From the NCBI GenBank assembly GCA_029204225.1, contig CM055110.1, positions 13,766,796 to 13,830,795 of the forward strand: a DNA stretch of 64,000 nt, given 5' to 3'. Position 1 is the stretch's first letter. The number at the start of each line of letters is the position of its first letter. The position numbers were made by a program, and so were the translations under genes. The notes beneath the pieces are model-generated. The model was not told where the DNA came from, searched no databases, and saw only the letters and a list, made by a program, of their open reading frames with translations. This document shows, piece after piece, positions 1-10,558 of the stretch. This stretch comes from Diphasiastrum complanatum (lineage: Eukaryota > Streptophyta > Lycopodiopsida > Lycopodiales > Lycopodiaceae).

Positions 1-2
1 AG

Positions 3-86
3 GAGATTTAGGTCCAATTCATAAAATCAGAAAGTATGACTGCAGATCTCCTCACAAAACCGCTCGACAAGCCTCTCTTTACCTAG
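3..86 (+). pseudogene. Ty1/copia RNase H C-terminal fragment
   Basis: The frame reads VQFIKSESMTADLLTKPL and ends at a TAG at 84-86, the typical C-terminus of copia polyproteins. An in-frame TAG at 9-11 breaks it, so it is a relic whose body lies outside the window. It is followed 50 bp downstream by a polypurine tract and an LTR start, as expected for the 3' end of a plus-strand element. Confidence 0.75.
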
Positions 87-124
87 CAAAGAGAGGCAAT
101 TGGATTGAACAAACAAAGATGCAA

Positions 125-692
<568 letters not shown>

Positions 693-734
693 TGAAGATT
701 TCTTCAGCCAATGCCCATATTCTTCTTGCATTTT

Positions 735-1876
735 TTAAACAATTGTTGTCCTGAGGGCATTTGTGAGATCATCAACTGTCATTTATGTAGTCTTCATGTA
801 TTCAAGCCGAATCTCCTGTTTTTGCACAAGATCTCTAACATGATGATATTTGAGTGGTATGTGTTTTGGTCCTGGAATGGAAGAACCGAATCTTGAGTCA
901 TGGAGATTGCACTGGTGTTGTCCACGTACATGACAGTAGGTTCTAATTGTTGTTCTTTGAGCTCACTTAACAATTGCCTCAGCCACACAACCTCGTTTGC
1001 ATTCTTTGAAGCTACTACATACTCAGCTTCATGCAGTCTTCTTTAGAAAGTTTTACTCTTAGTACCATAGGAGTCTCTTTCCCCTTGCATTCAAGCATTG
1101 CATGGTCTGCCAAAATTTCACAGGCATAACCATACTAAGAAAGTTTTATGTCTCCAGTTGTTTTATCTTTGGTTATTAATTCCTAAAAATTTCTTAGCCT
1201 CTCCAAGGTCTGTAATTTCAAACTCTTGTCCTATAAGATCCTTGTTTTCTTGTATCAACTCTCTAAGTCATTACCAAACATTAGAGTATAATGTACAAAT
1301 ACAACTAAGATTAAGGAACTATCACCCTCAGTTTTAATGAAGACATAAGTGTCTGAAACTAATCTTCTAAAACCAATAGAGATCAGAACATTATTCTATG
1401 CCAAGCCCTTGCGGCTTGTTTTAACCCAAAAATGCACTTTTTAAGTTTGCAGCATAAATTAAGAAACTATGGGTTGAGGAAAACTTCAAGCTGCCTCATA
1501 TAAATTTCTTCATCAATAAACTCATAAAGGAATGCAGTCTTGATATCGATATGATAGACAAATAAGGAACATGTAACATCCAAAGCAAATAAGAGACGAA
1601 TGATTAACTGTTTTACCATAGAGAAAAATGTTTTCTGATAGTCTATTCCATACTTCTTTGAATATCCCTTGGCTACTAGTCTAGCCTTGTATCTCTCAGC
1701 ACTCCCATCTAGTCTCAGCTTTATCCTGTAGACCCATTTAGAGTCTATGACTTTCTCTCCTTTTGGCAGGTTCTCTAGTGTCCATGTTTAATTTTTGTGC
1801 ATTGAATCAATTTTTTCCTACATCGCCTTCTTCCATTGTTTAGATTAATGACTCGCCATTGCTTCTAAATGTGGGC
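735..1876 (-). pseudogene. Ty1/copia reverse transcriptase-RNase H relic
   Basis: The minus strand starts with SKQWKKAM, followed by TWTLENLPKGEK and DSKWVYRIKLRLDG, the usual entry to the copia reverse transcriptase (RVT_2). It continues through YKARLVAKGYSKKYGIDY, HIDIKTAFLYEFIDEEIYM, CKLKKCIFGLKQA and EFEITDLGEAKKFLGI. The catalytic YVDD is replaced by FVHY near 1290, which removes both aspartates. After KLSKEDC about 100 residues are missing, and the frame resumes in RNase H (EAEYVVASKNANEVVWLRQL, YVDNTSAI, TVDDLTNALR). Several stops and frameshifts are present. It is clearly a dead copia pol. Confidence 0.9.
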
Positions 1877-1980
1877 TCTGTTGTTATTAGGCATCGATTG
1901 CTTCCCTGCCATTCTGGAGCTGCCTGCTATTGTTGCTACTACTTGTGGCATTGTTGGGCCTGGTGAAGTAAGGCCACCTG

Positions 1981-2892
1981 CTACTCTAGGACCTCCTTTG
2001 GGACCTGATATGGTTTAAGGCTCCCTCCGGATTCAACATATTCCACCCCCGATGTTGCTGGATAGAATGTCATGTGGGACATCGGCTTATGTGCTGATTG
2101 CCTTCCCTTTCTGCTTCTTAGTAGGTGGGACTGGTGAGACCAGGTTTGCTGTCGGTTGGGGGGTGGCTCGCTTTTTTGTGCTTGGATAAACATCATCCAA
2201 CTCCTTGATGGCAGCAGCCGCCCTAGATTCCAATTGTTTGGTGACCAACATGTGGAGGAGATACCCACATTTGGTAGTTGGTTTGCGGACTTTTAGAGCT
2301 CCGCACAGCTTCTTTGCTACCTTCTGAGCGCACTTGTAATTTTGAGTGAGATCGTCCATGGTGAGGATCAGAGAAAAGAGGTCGCTCGGTGGGATGTGAT
2401 CCATCTTGGTGGTATGCACTGCAACCATGGTGACGAGGATCTCTGAGGCGGCCCGTAGTTGGGGATCCGTGATGAGGTGGATAGCGATCCGTCGTTGGTT
2501 TGGGCAATGGTTTTGCCGTCGTTTGACAGAAATTTTGTGAAGTACTTGGCATCATAGCTGGTGCCCTTTCCATGGATTGTCTCTCCAAGATTAGGAAATC
2601 CAATGCTCTGGAGATCCCCAGGAGAGACGTTGATAATAGAATAGCTGCCACTCTTGGATGTAATCCGGAAAGTTTGGAACTCATCCAAATAGGTGGAGCA
2701 GACTGCTCAGATGAGGCTCTCGCTCTGCTGGTCCCAGAAAAGTGTCAGATCAAAGCCAAGGTTGGTGAGAATATCCTTGGCCAGTGTGAGCTGCTCGGCG
2801 TAATTCTTAAGATATATCATGACTATATCCCCTGAATAAGGACGAGGGGGTTTACGGCGATGCAAGCTAAGCGAGGAATCGCGGGAAGTCAT
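1981..2892 (-). pseudogene. Unrecognised ORF downstream of gypsy integrase (ORF3-like, copy B)
   Basis: The frame opens at 2892 (MTSRDSSLSLHRRKPPRP), meets a TGA at 2704-2706, continues in frame with YLDEFQTFRITSKSGSYSII, and shifts frame near 2430-2500 to DLFSLILTMDDLTQNYKCAQ. It ends in a basic, P/T/K-rich tail. I do not recognise the family. The segment YKCAQKVAKKL...GYLLHMLVTKQ resembles matching parts of the ORFs at 10553-11909 and 57500-58690. It follows the gypsy integrase on the same strand, the place where Athila-type elements carry an extra ORF. A copia relic lies immediately beyond it and no 3' LTR remains. Confidence 0.5.
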
Positions 2893-3002
2893 GATAGCAG
2901 TGATTTTAGATTGCTCTGAGAATTTTGAAAATTTTGAAAAAAATTTGGCATGAACTCAAGAGCAGCAATTCAAAAATGAACTCGTGGAGAGAAAGTGGAG
3001 GA

Positions 3003-3012
3003 CTATATATAG
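3003..3012 (-). promoter_or_regulatory. TATA-like box upstream of ORF B
   Basis: CTATATATAG, palindromic, lies about 110 nt upstream of the ATG at 2892 on the minus strand. That leaves room for a start site and a short 5' UTR. It could be a subgenomic promoter for the extra ORF. Chance occurrence in AT-rich DNA is possible. Confidence 0.3.
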
Positions 3013-3374
3013 ACTTTTTTTGGCAGGAATTCAAAACTTCACCCAAAAATCGTCCTCAGTGTCCACGATTTGGTAAGGATGGTCACGAATTTCGAGGCAA
3101 CGTTCTGAGGGCCCGCAAATTCTTGTAAGGGATTTTTTTAAGCCAAAAGAAAAAAAATGTCTGACAGTGCAAAAATGTGTCTGATCAGAATTCACAGAAT
3201 AGCAGAGAAATCGTGAAGATCAATTTGAGCTCCAGCGAATTGTCTACGAATTTTGATAGTGGATATCTGATGAAAAAAAACTATTTTTTTTATTTTTAGA
3301 CTTTTTTTATTTGAGACAAAATTTGTGGAGGCAAAAAATGAACCATGTTCTATCAAAAAGGGGTCAGGCGAATT

Positions 3375-4400
3375 CTATCTGAGATGTTGTGAAAAAATTT
3401 CTTCTGAAACTAACGACTTTTGTAGTTTTCTCAAAGAAAACTGTTGGTATACCAGATCTGATAGTATCTTGATGGTTTGAACAAGAGAGCACAACAAAAA
3501 TGTTGTCGCAATGGCAGGCAGGCAGACCACATTGTCGAGAATATCGCCTTGAACGGTTTGGAGTTGGACATATCCAGAGGCAAAGATTTTTTTAATGACG
3601 AAAGGTTCTTGGCCAAAAAAATTTAGTTTGCCTTTCAAGGTTTTGGCATGGTATAGCAGGACCTTATTTCAATCTGGAAATCTCTAAGTTACAATGATCG
3701 ATCATGCCATGTTTTTTGTCATCGTTTGTGGACTTGTTGAGCAATGGATGCTGATCCTTCGTGTTTCACAAAGTTGCTCTAGATGGAATAACCTATTTTC
3801 TAGATTATGAGGAGTATCGAGCTCAAGGTTATAGGCTACTCAAAGGGAGGGGATATGGAATTCCACAGGCATAACGGCTTCTTGGCCATATGTGAGCTAG
3901 AAAGGGGTTAAGCCTGTAGCTCGCTTCGGGGTGGTGCGATAAGCCCAGAGAGCAGCATGGAGTTTGAGTTCCCAATCAAATTGGCTGGATTCGACAGTTT
4001 TGGTGAGAATTCCACATAGGATTTTATTGGTGGATTCTGCCTGGCCATTGCAGCATGGATAGTATGGGGAACTTCTGCGACGTACCACAAAAAAATTTGG
4101 AAAGAAGATCTGCTATGACAAAGTTAAGAAAATGTGTACCCCTATCACTGATAAGCTCTAGAGGACATCCGAACCAAACTATAACCTGTTCATAGAGAAA
4201 TTTGGCGATAGAACGAGCATCAGCATTGCGAACAAATCATGCTTCAGCCCATTTGGTGCAATAGTCCGTAGCTACTATGATGTAACGAGATTGTGTGTGT
4301 CAAGCAGCAGGACAAATAGGTCCGACATAATCAATTTCCCATTTCTGGAAAGCTTGATCAGTGGTTACGGGGTGTAGAGGCATGTAGTTTGTGTTTTGAA
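3375..4400 (-). pseudogene. Ty3/gypsy integrase
   Basis: The first catalytic Asp is in WEIDYVGPI (near 4330), the second in LISDRGTHFLN (near 4137), and the Glu in GQAESTNK (near 4045), so the DDE triad can be read. A TGA at 4300-4302 and further shifts split the frame into pieces (3897-4088, 3375-3638). The C-terminal end reads GQEPFVIKKIFASGYVQLQ, the usual plant gypsy integrase tail. It would insert element cDNA into the host genome. The broken frame means it is inactive. Confidence 0.88.
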
Positions 4401-5350
4401 AGCGTTTGGTGCGTTGGCAGACATCACAAGCCTTAGTGTAATTATGCGTATCTTTGAAGAGTGATGGCCACCAGAAACTGGCTAAGAGGATTTTTTTAGC
4501 AGTTGTTTTGGAAGACAAATGGTCGGCACCAATACCTTCATGAGTGAGGGAAATTACAGAGGGTATTTCTCCTTCAGTAAGACATCGTTGGATAATTCCA
4601 TCTAACCCTTGCTTGTAGAGTTGTCCTACGATTAATGTATAAGGTTTAGTTTTGAGGACCAATGCACGTTGTTCATGTTTAGAAAAGGAAGGATCCATCT
4701 GCCCTGAAGTTAAATATTCGGTAATTTTCTTAGCCCATACAGGTGTAGAGTCAACTTGGAAAATGATTGCACCTGGTAAATCATCGTTGACGCCTTGATC
4801 AGGGGTAGGGTTAGGGATTCGGGATAGATGGTCTACTAAAAAATGTTGAACTCCCTTACGAAGCACGATCCAAAACTCAAATTCTCGCAATAATAGGATC
4901 CATCTAGTAATACGGCCTGAGGTGCACATCTTGTTGATGAGATACAACAGTGCTTGATGATCAGTGAAGAACTCAAGGACTTTTCCTAGAAGATAATGGC
5001 GAAACTTTTGAACTGCATATACCATTTCCAAGGCTTCGCGTTTGGTAGTGGTATAATTGACTTTAGCAGGTATCAATTGTCGACTAAGAAAACAAATTGG
5101 GTAGTCCTTTTTGAATTCTCCCGGTTGGGTGAGCACTGCTCCAATGGCATACTTGGATGCATCGGTATGCACATGGAATTCTTTAGAATAATTAGGAGCC
5201 TGGAGGATGGGTGCAGTGGTAAGGGCTTCTTTGAGTTGATTAAAGACGATGCATTGTTCATCCGTCCATTTGGGAACTACAACTACTTTGTAGATTAAGC
5301 GTGCTTTGTTAGCAAAATCGAAAATAAAGCACCGATAGTAGTTGGCGTGG
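4300..5350 (-). pseudogene. Ty3/gypsy RNase H and HHCC zinc-binding region
   Basis: An open stretch of 290 codons (5172-4300) carries the RNase H catalytic residues: D in HTDASKYAIG, E in KREALEM, D in FTDHQALL and D in VDHLSRIP. The integrase HHCC module follows (THEGIGADHLSS ... CDVCQRTK). Upstream the connection to RT reads FDFANKARLIYK and WTDEQCIVFNQLKEALTTAP. Unlike its neighbours this segment is nearly undamaged. It would degrade RNA in RNA/DNA hybrids during reverse transcription. Confidence 0.9.
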
Positions 5351-6260
5351 CCAAGAAAGGAGTAAACTTCACGTATCGTACATGGTTCCGATAGATTTTG
5401 AATGATACGGATCTTTTCAGGGTCAGTGGCAATGCCATTTCATGAAATAATATGTCCTAACACAATACCATGGGTTACCCAAATCTGGCATTTTTCAGGA
5501 TTGAGAGAGATGCCGAAGCGTTGGCATTAGATAAAAAAACTGTCGAGCACAAACAAATGGCATATTTCTTCGGAATGTGCACCTAAATCATCCAAGTAAA
5601 CTTCTAAGATATTGCCCATCTGCTGAGAAAAGGCCGCTTGCATAACACGTTGGAAGGTGCTAGGAGCATTGCAAAGACCAAAGGGCATGACTTTCCAGCA
5701 GAAGGTTTCCCATTCTGTGGAAAACGTAGTTTTGTGTTGATCTTCTTTAGCGATTTGGATCATATTGTATCCGCTAAAGCCATCTAAGGAGTAAGCCTCA
5801 TCTCCTGTTGGATTTTCTAAGATGGATTCTCCGAAAGGTAATGGAAAATGATCACGTTCAGTGACGGTGCTAGTTTCTTAAAATCGACACAGATGCTGAG
5901 TTTTCCATTTTTCTTGGGGACGATGACAATTGGGGAGACCCACTCAGTATGCTCAAAATTTCATAGATAAATCCCGCATCTAAGAGGCATCGCAATTCTT
6001 GTTTGATCTTGGCCTTATAGATGGGATTGCATCTGTATGGACGACTCGCAGTGGGTCTCGCACCCGATTTAAGCGAGATACGATGCACAACTACTTGGGA
6101 TGAGATGCCTTTCATGTCTTGATAGGTCCAGACAAAGATATGTCGATATTTTTGTAGGAGCTTTTCAAGCCGTCTGTATTGTTCGCGATTGAGAGGAGCT
6201 CCGACATGCACAAGATATTTGTTGGTTTCATTTGGCTCACTCAGGGAAAGAGTTATGGTT
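5350..6260 (-). pseudogene. Ty3/gypsy reverse transcriptase
   Basis: The N-terminal part (6211-5870) reads GAPLNREQYRRLEKLLQKYR and HIFVWTYQDMKGI, then RPYRCNPIYKAKIKQEL and LLDAGFIYEI. The palm continues at 5763-5527 with WKVMPFGLCNAPSTFQRVMQ and the catalytic YLDD in EVYLDDLGAH. Frameshifts and stops lie between the two parts (5763-5870) and after 5527. I see no clear protease DSG motif upstream of it. Confidence 0.88.
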
Positions 6261-7030
6261 TGTGCAGGGCCTTCGTAGGGTGAATTGCAAGTTGGCTGAC
6301 GTTTTAAGGTAATTTGATTGTGACATCCTCGATCATATAGTTCTTAAAGTATGCAGGAACATCATGGGCTAGAGATTCGAGGGGAGCCTTGCCTTTCTTT
6401 TGCCAGGATGGGGCTTGGAATTTATTGGGGATTGGTGTAGGACTAGAGGCAATGTCAAGAATTTTCTGAACAATGGTGAGGTCACCCTGGCGGTTGAATT
6501 TGAAGTGGTTTTTTCATATTCTCTTTCATAGTATGACACGTGGTTGAGGTTTTGGTGGTGGAGATGTGTGTGGATGAGGGACAGTTGGTATGTCATGGAG
6601 GATCTCGTCATCAATTTGAAAGATAGTCATCTCCTCACAGAGATCCCATGGATAATGTGGGCATTTGGGACGGTAGAATTTTGTCTCAGGTTTTTCAATT
6701 GCAACCTTGGCAACTGGTTCCACCTTGGAAGCATGTTGCGGATAGGTCCTAGGTGGGAGTGCATCCATATAGTTAAGGATCTGAAGATCAGAAATGTCCA
6801 TATCTTCTGGGCAATTCTGAATTTGTAAGACGTTCTCGTCATCAATGAATAAATCGTTTGATTCATTAGTAGGTAGCCATGCAACATTTAGCAGTTCATC
6901 ATGGTATGGAAGAATATCAATAAAATTGACATTGATGATAGGTGTATCTAGATCAGGTAATTGGTCATGATCGATCGGGAGTGGAGAGGTACAATTATCC
7001 TGATGTTGAGCACAATAATCGACATTCACA
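6261..7030 (-). pseudogene. gag-pol linker of gypsy element 1
   Basis: An acidic, proline-rich frame (7029-6526) starts MNVDYCAQHQDN and contains YMDALPPRTYPQHA and PHPHTSPPPKPQPR. It is followed by a shifted frame into the RT lead-in. No domain is recognised. A retropepsin would be expected near here but its D-(S/T)-G signature is not visible, so protease is either lost or too diverged to read. Confidence 0.45.
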
Positions 7031-8879
7031 CAATCAATGGTAGCTAGATTGTGACTCTAGTTTATGACATCAGTAGATTTAACATAATGACCTTTTTCGT
7101 GACTGAGATTTTGATGTTGCCTCGTTCGTTGAGTGGATTGGTTAGATGTAAGGGCATTTCAGGCAACTCGTCAATAGTGGTGGTGGTACTGGATTGGATC
7201 TGTTGTTTCCACTGGCCAGCATGTTTCTAGAGTACATGGAAGGGAAGAGTGACATTTGCTTGTAGTAGATCTCCCCAAACTTCGGTACCTTCAAGGGTTT
7301 TGCTTTCAAAGGGCTTGGGAGGTACTTTATGAAAAGAGGAAGATTGTTGGTCGGCATTGCGGATTTGCTGGCGATACTCATGATGCAGCCAAATTTCTTC
7401 AGACGGGTGAGGGTAAACTATCGGGGTTGAATCATCACTTGGAGGATCAGCCTGTGGTTGAGTTTTGTTGGGTGCAAGTGTAGGGGCTTGGCATTGGGTT
7501 TGTTCCTGAGTCAAGACCCAAGCAGGATGTGTTTCGATTGGTAAGGTTTCTACTTGCACTGAACAGATAGGAGCGGCTGGCTTAGATTGGGATGGGCAGT
7601 CCTTCACGTGATGTTCAATACCACAGTTTTCACAAGCTAGGGGAAAGCGGAGTTTATCTAGGCAACAAATACTAGGATGTATACCTACACAAATAAAGCA
7701 TCATCGTATTGTGGGCAGTTGATGTGCAGCAAAGACAGCTTGGTTTGGATTGTAAGCTTGGGCATTGGGATCCACTGGTTGAGCATTAGAATCATAGGTA
7801 TAAAAAACAACCATTTTAGTAGAGTATTGTGGTTGAGTATTGTCTTCCACATAGTAGTTGGCCGGATCGATGGCATTCGGATCAAGATAATGGACAGCGT
7901 TTTGTGGAGTAGGTTGGTTAACAACAAACTGTTGTCGTGGGGATTGGTATTGATTTGGTGCAAGTGGTCACGGTTGGTAAACCCCTGGTCGTGGCACAGG
8001 TTGTTGTGGCGGGTAAGGGTGGTAAGCTCGATAGATGGTGGGTCTGGTGGCTGTTGCGAAATGATTTTGCAATTGAGGGCATTTATTAGTAGTGTGATGC
8101 TATGAGCAGATTGGACACCAGACATTTTCCCTTGTTGGAAAGGATTTCTCAGCAATTTGTTTCATGGCAGTTTGGAAATCGGCAGTGAGTTTATCCATAT
8201 GAGATTGTTGAGCTTTTTGCCAAGTTTCCATTTGATGTAGAAGTTCAGAAGACTTAGCAATATTATCAGACTTCGGGTGATTAGGACGGTCTGAATTCCT
8301 AGATTTCTTTTCACGATGGTCAAAGTCATCGTCGGAACCTTTGTCTTCTTCATGGATAGCATCGGTCATCACATCTTTAAGTTGATCATAAAGGTCAATT
8401 GGTTTGAGTTCACAGTGGATGTCTTTTGGCAATCCAACTAAGAATAGTTTTATGGCCATTCGTTCGGTGATATTTTCATCAACGCATTCTACTTTGAGAT
8501 GTTTAAAATGCTCAATGTAGTTTTGGATAGACCCTTCGCGATGCATCTTGATATGAGTAATTTGGACGAACGGGCTCTGAGTCAGTTTGGATGGTTTGAA
8601 ACGCTTGATGAGAGCGTCCTTGAGGGTGGTCCAAGAAGAAAGATCATGAGCTTCGAGATTCAAGTACCACTCCTTGGCGGTGCCATAGAGTACCATGGGA
8701 AATAGGCGAAACTTTTCAGTTTTAGAGGTATCTCCATAAAAACAGCATGCATTATCAAAGTCTTGGAGAAATCGGATTAGGTCAGATTCGCCATCGTACT
8801 TTGGTGCATCGATACGTGAAATTCTTCGTTCTAGTCATGGAGGAGTCAGATTAGAAGATTCAACATAGTCACGAGACAT
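7031..8879 (-). pseudogene. Ty3/gypsy gag with unusual zinc knuckles
   Basis: The start at 8879 reads MSRDYVESSNLTPP, then a TGA, then RISRIDAPKYDGESDLIRFL. The gag core (YGTAKEWYLNLEAHDLSSW, ALIKRFKPSK, NYIEHFKHLKVEC, LFLVGLPKDIH) is open from 8696 to 8100. The knuckle reads CPIC-(S,stop,H)-HTTNKC, spacing CX2CX3HX4C. It is followed by a Q/P/N-rich stretch and a second knuckle, CENCGIEHHVKDC (near 7625). A C-terminal Q/P-rich region runs to about 7230. Gag would form the capsid and bind RNA. The ending FPTRENVWC is shared with the gag at 60863-61746, so both belong to one lineage. Confidence 0.85.
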
Positions 8880-9720
8880 GATACAGAATATAGATGAGCA
8901 GGACAATACTGTACTTGGTAAAAGGGCAGTTTGCTTGTAGAATGAATATTGTAGGACAAAAACTGGTCTTTTTGATCATAATAGAATTTGCGAACAAGCT
9001 GAGAAATCGTGGAAAGGCAGAGAAATCTAATTGTAATACTCGCGAATTCTAAAAAGGAGTTTTGAATGTCAGAATAGTGATTTTTTTAGATCTTCTGGGA
9101 AAGAATTTGAGCTTCAGAATTCGTGGATAGGACAGGGAAATTGTGCTCTTTAAGAACAAATTCTTAGGCTAGATGGTTAATTCTAACAAAGAGGTTTGAC
9201 TGGCAGATAGGAAATATGAAAAAAAAATGTGATGTTCTGACAGTAACGGGTAAATCTCTGAGATAGAATTCACGGAGCTGCTGGAGTACTGATCTTAATA
9301 AGATCTAGCCTCAGTGAAGCCGTCAAATTCTAGGACAAAGATTTGGGTGAGAAATAAGGGATTTTGACAGTATATCAGGTTGTTTTCTCAAAATCTGGTC
9401 ATTGTCAGAATTCGTGGAGGTGATAGAATGAAAGATCAGGGTCTGTTAAGGCTGCAGACAGGCTGGCGAATTCTGATATACCTTTTTGGTTGTGAAAAAG
9501 GTCACTTGGGTCATTTCCTTTGAAGAAAATGCCCAAGTTGACTCTTTTGTTGCTTCCCCCCGGTTGAAGAAGTTGGTTGCTCCGCAGCTTGTGTAGGACC
9601 TGGAGAGACGACGCGTGCTGTTTGTTGGTAGATAGAGACAAGCACACAAGCAAACATACAACACGGAAGTAAAAAAACAAAAAGAAAAAGGAGAAGAAGC
9701 TAGGTAGAAAATACTTAAAA
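8880..9720 (-). other. Untranslated leader of gypsy element 1
   Basis: About 840 bp lie between primer site and gag. No credible coding frame is seen; the small ORFs at 9405-9736 have no recognisable content. Short motifs such as GAATTCGTGG (9114, 9410) and variants (9041, 9265, 9464) recur. The same motif type recurs in the UTR-like stretch after integrase. Confidence 0.55.
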
Positions 9721-9735
9721 GCGACAATGGCGCCA
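9721..9735 (-). promoter_or_regulatory. Primer-binding site, tRNA-Asp type
   Basis: Minus strand TGGCGCCATTGTCGC is complementary, with two changes, to the 3' end of plant tRNA-Asp (ideal site TGGCGCCGTTGCCGG). It begins one base after the LTR terminus at 9737. It fixes the element as minus-strand and identifies 9737-10558 as the 5' LTR. Confidence 0.8.
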
Positions 9736-9736
9736 A

Positions 9737-10558
9737 TGTTGGAAGTATTTCTAGTTTGTGTGGTGGCTAGATCTACTTACGAGTGTAGTATAGGGATGTA
9801 GAGATTCGTCCACTTTTTAAGTTTCTACAACAAGCTTCAACGGAAATACGAAAATAAAACAATGATGAAGCACTAAGGCTTACCCGACTAGTGCCCAAAA
9901 TAGAAATGAAATTAACTGAGATGACAAAGTACAAAAGCTTACTAAGGATTACCCAACTAGCAAGGTGATTAGACTAAATCCTAGATTAACACCCAAAGGG
10001 TAATAAAATGAGATTGCGACAAATACTAAGCAAATAAGCAATAATGAACATGCCACAATAAAACCGATGAAAAGGAGGCAAGAGGAGTCCCGAGCACCCT
10101 CCCTCAAGCTATGCACCTTTCCAAAGGAAACACAAATGAAATAGAATTATAATTCTCCAAAATAGAGAGCAAGATAGCTTAATCTCAAAAGTGTTGTTTA
10201 ATATGCAAATACCTCTCCTTTTATGGCAAGGAGGGTCTTCCATAGGTATCTACTAACTTATGGGACTAATCTGTTTCTAGCCTTTTGAGAACTTCTAACT
10301 TAGGATTTAGAACTTCAAATTTCTTAACTTAGGAAAACTTAAGATAAAATATTTCTAATCTTAAGTTTCCTAAGTCTAAGTTCTAACTCTAAGTTTAAGC
10401 TTTTTTATTATTATTTAAGCTTCTACTCATGGACTTACAAAACACATGCCATGGCTGAAGTTTATTGACAGATACTCATATGTGGTCTTACAAAACACAT
10501 GCCACAGAGTTTTATTTCTTTCTTTTTTATTTTCTCTGTGTTAGCACAGCTGCTAACA
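9737..10558 (-). repeat. 5' LTR of gypsy element 1, 822 bp
   Basis: The plus strand begins TGTTGGAAG and ends GCTAACA, so the LTR has TG...CA termini, and it directly abuts the primer site. The outer end forms the inverted repeat TGTTAGCACAGCTGCTAACA (10539-10558). A 17-bp direct repeat (ttacaaaacacatgcca) occurs twice near 10436 and 10490. No second copy of this LTR is in the window. Confidence 0.65.

Larger units (their letters stand above)
1981..10558 (-). mobile_element. Decayed Ty3/gypsy element 1 (tRNA-Asp primer site)
   Basis: Order on the minus strand: LTR (10558-9737), primer site (9735-9721), leader (9720-8880), gag (8879 to about 7000), RT, RNase H and integrase (about 6250-3375), a UTR-like stretch (3374-2893), then the extra ORF (2892-1981). 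The 3' LTR is missing. Integrase follows RNase H, as in Ty3/gypsy. The tRNA-Asp primer site, a long gag and an extra ORF suggest the non-chromovirus Athila/Tat branch. No chromodomain is seen. The GAATTC(G/A)-type motif recurs in both non-coding stretches (2900-3380 and 8980-9480), which supports treating them as one element. Confidence 0.75.

Noticed and set aside
7677-8155. Opposing 142- and 156-aa ORFs
   Set aside because: Shadows of the gypsy gag Q/P/N-rich region.
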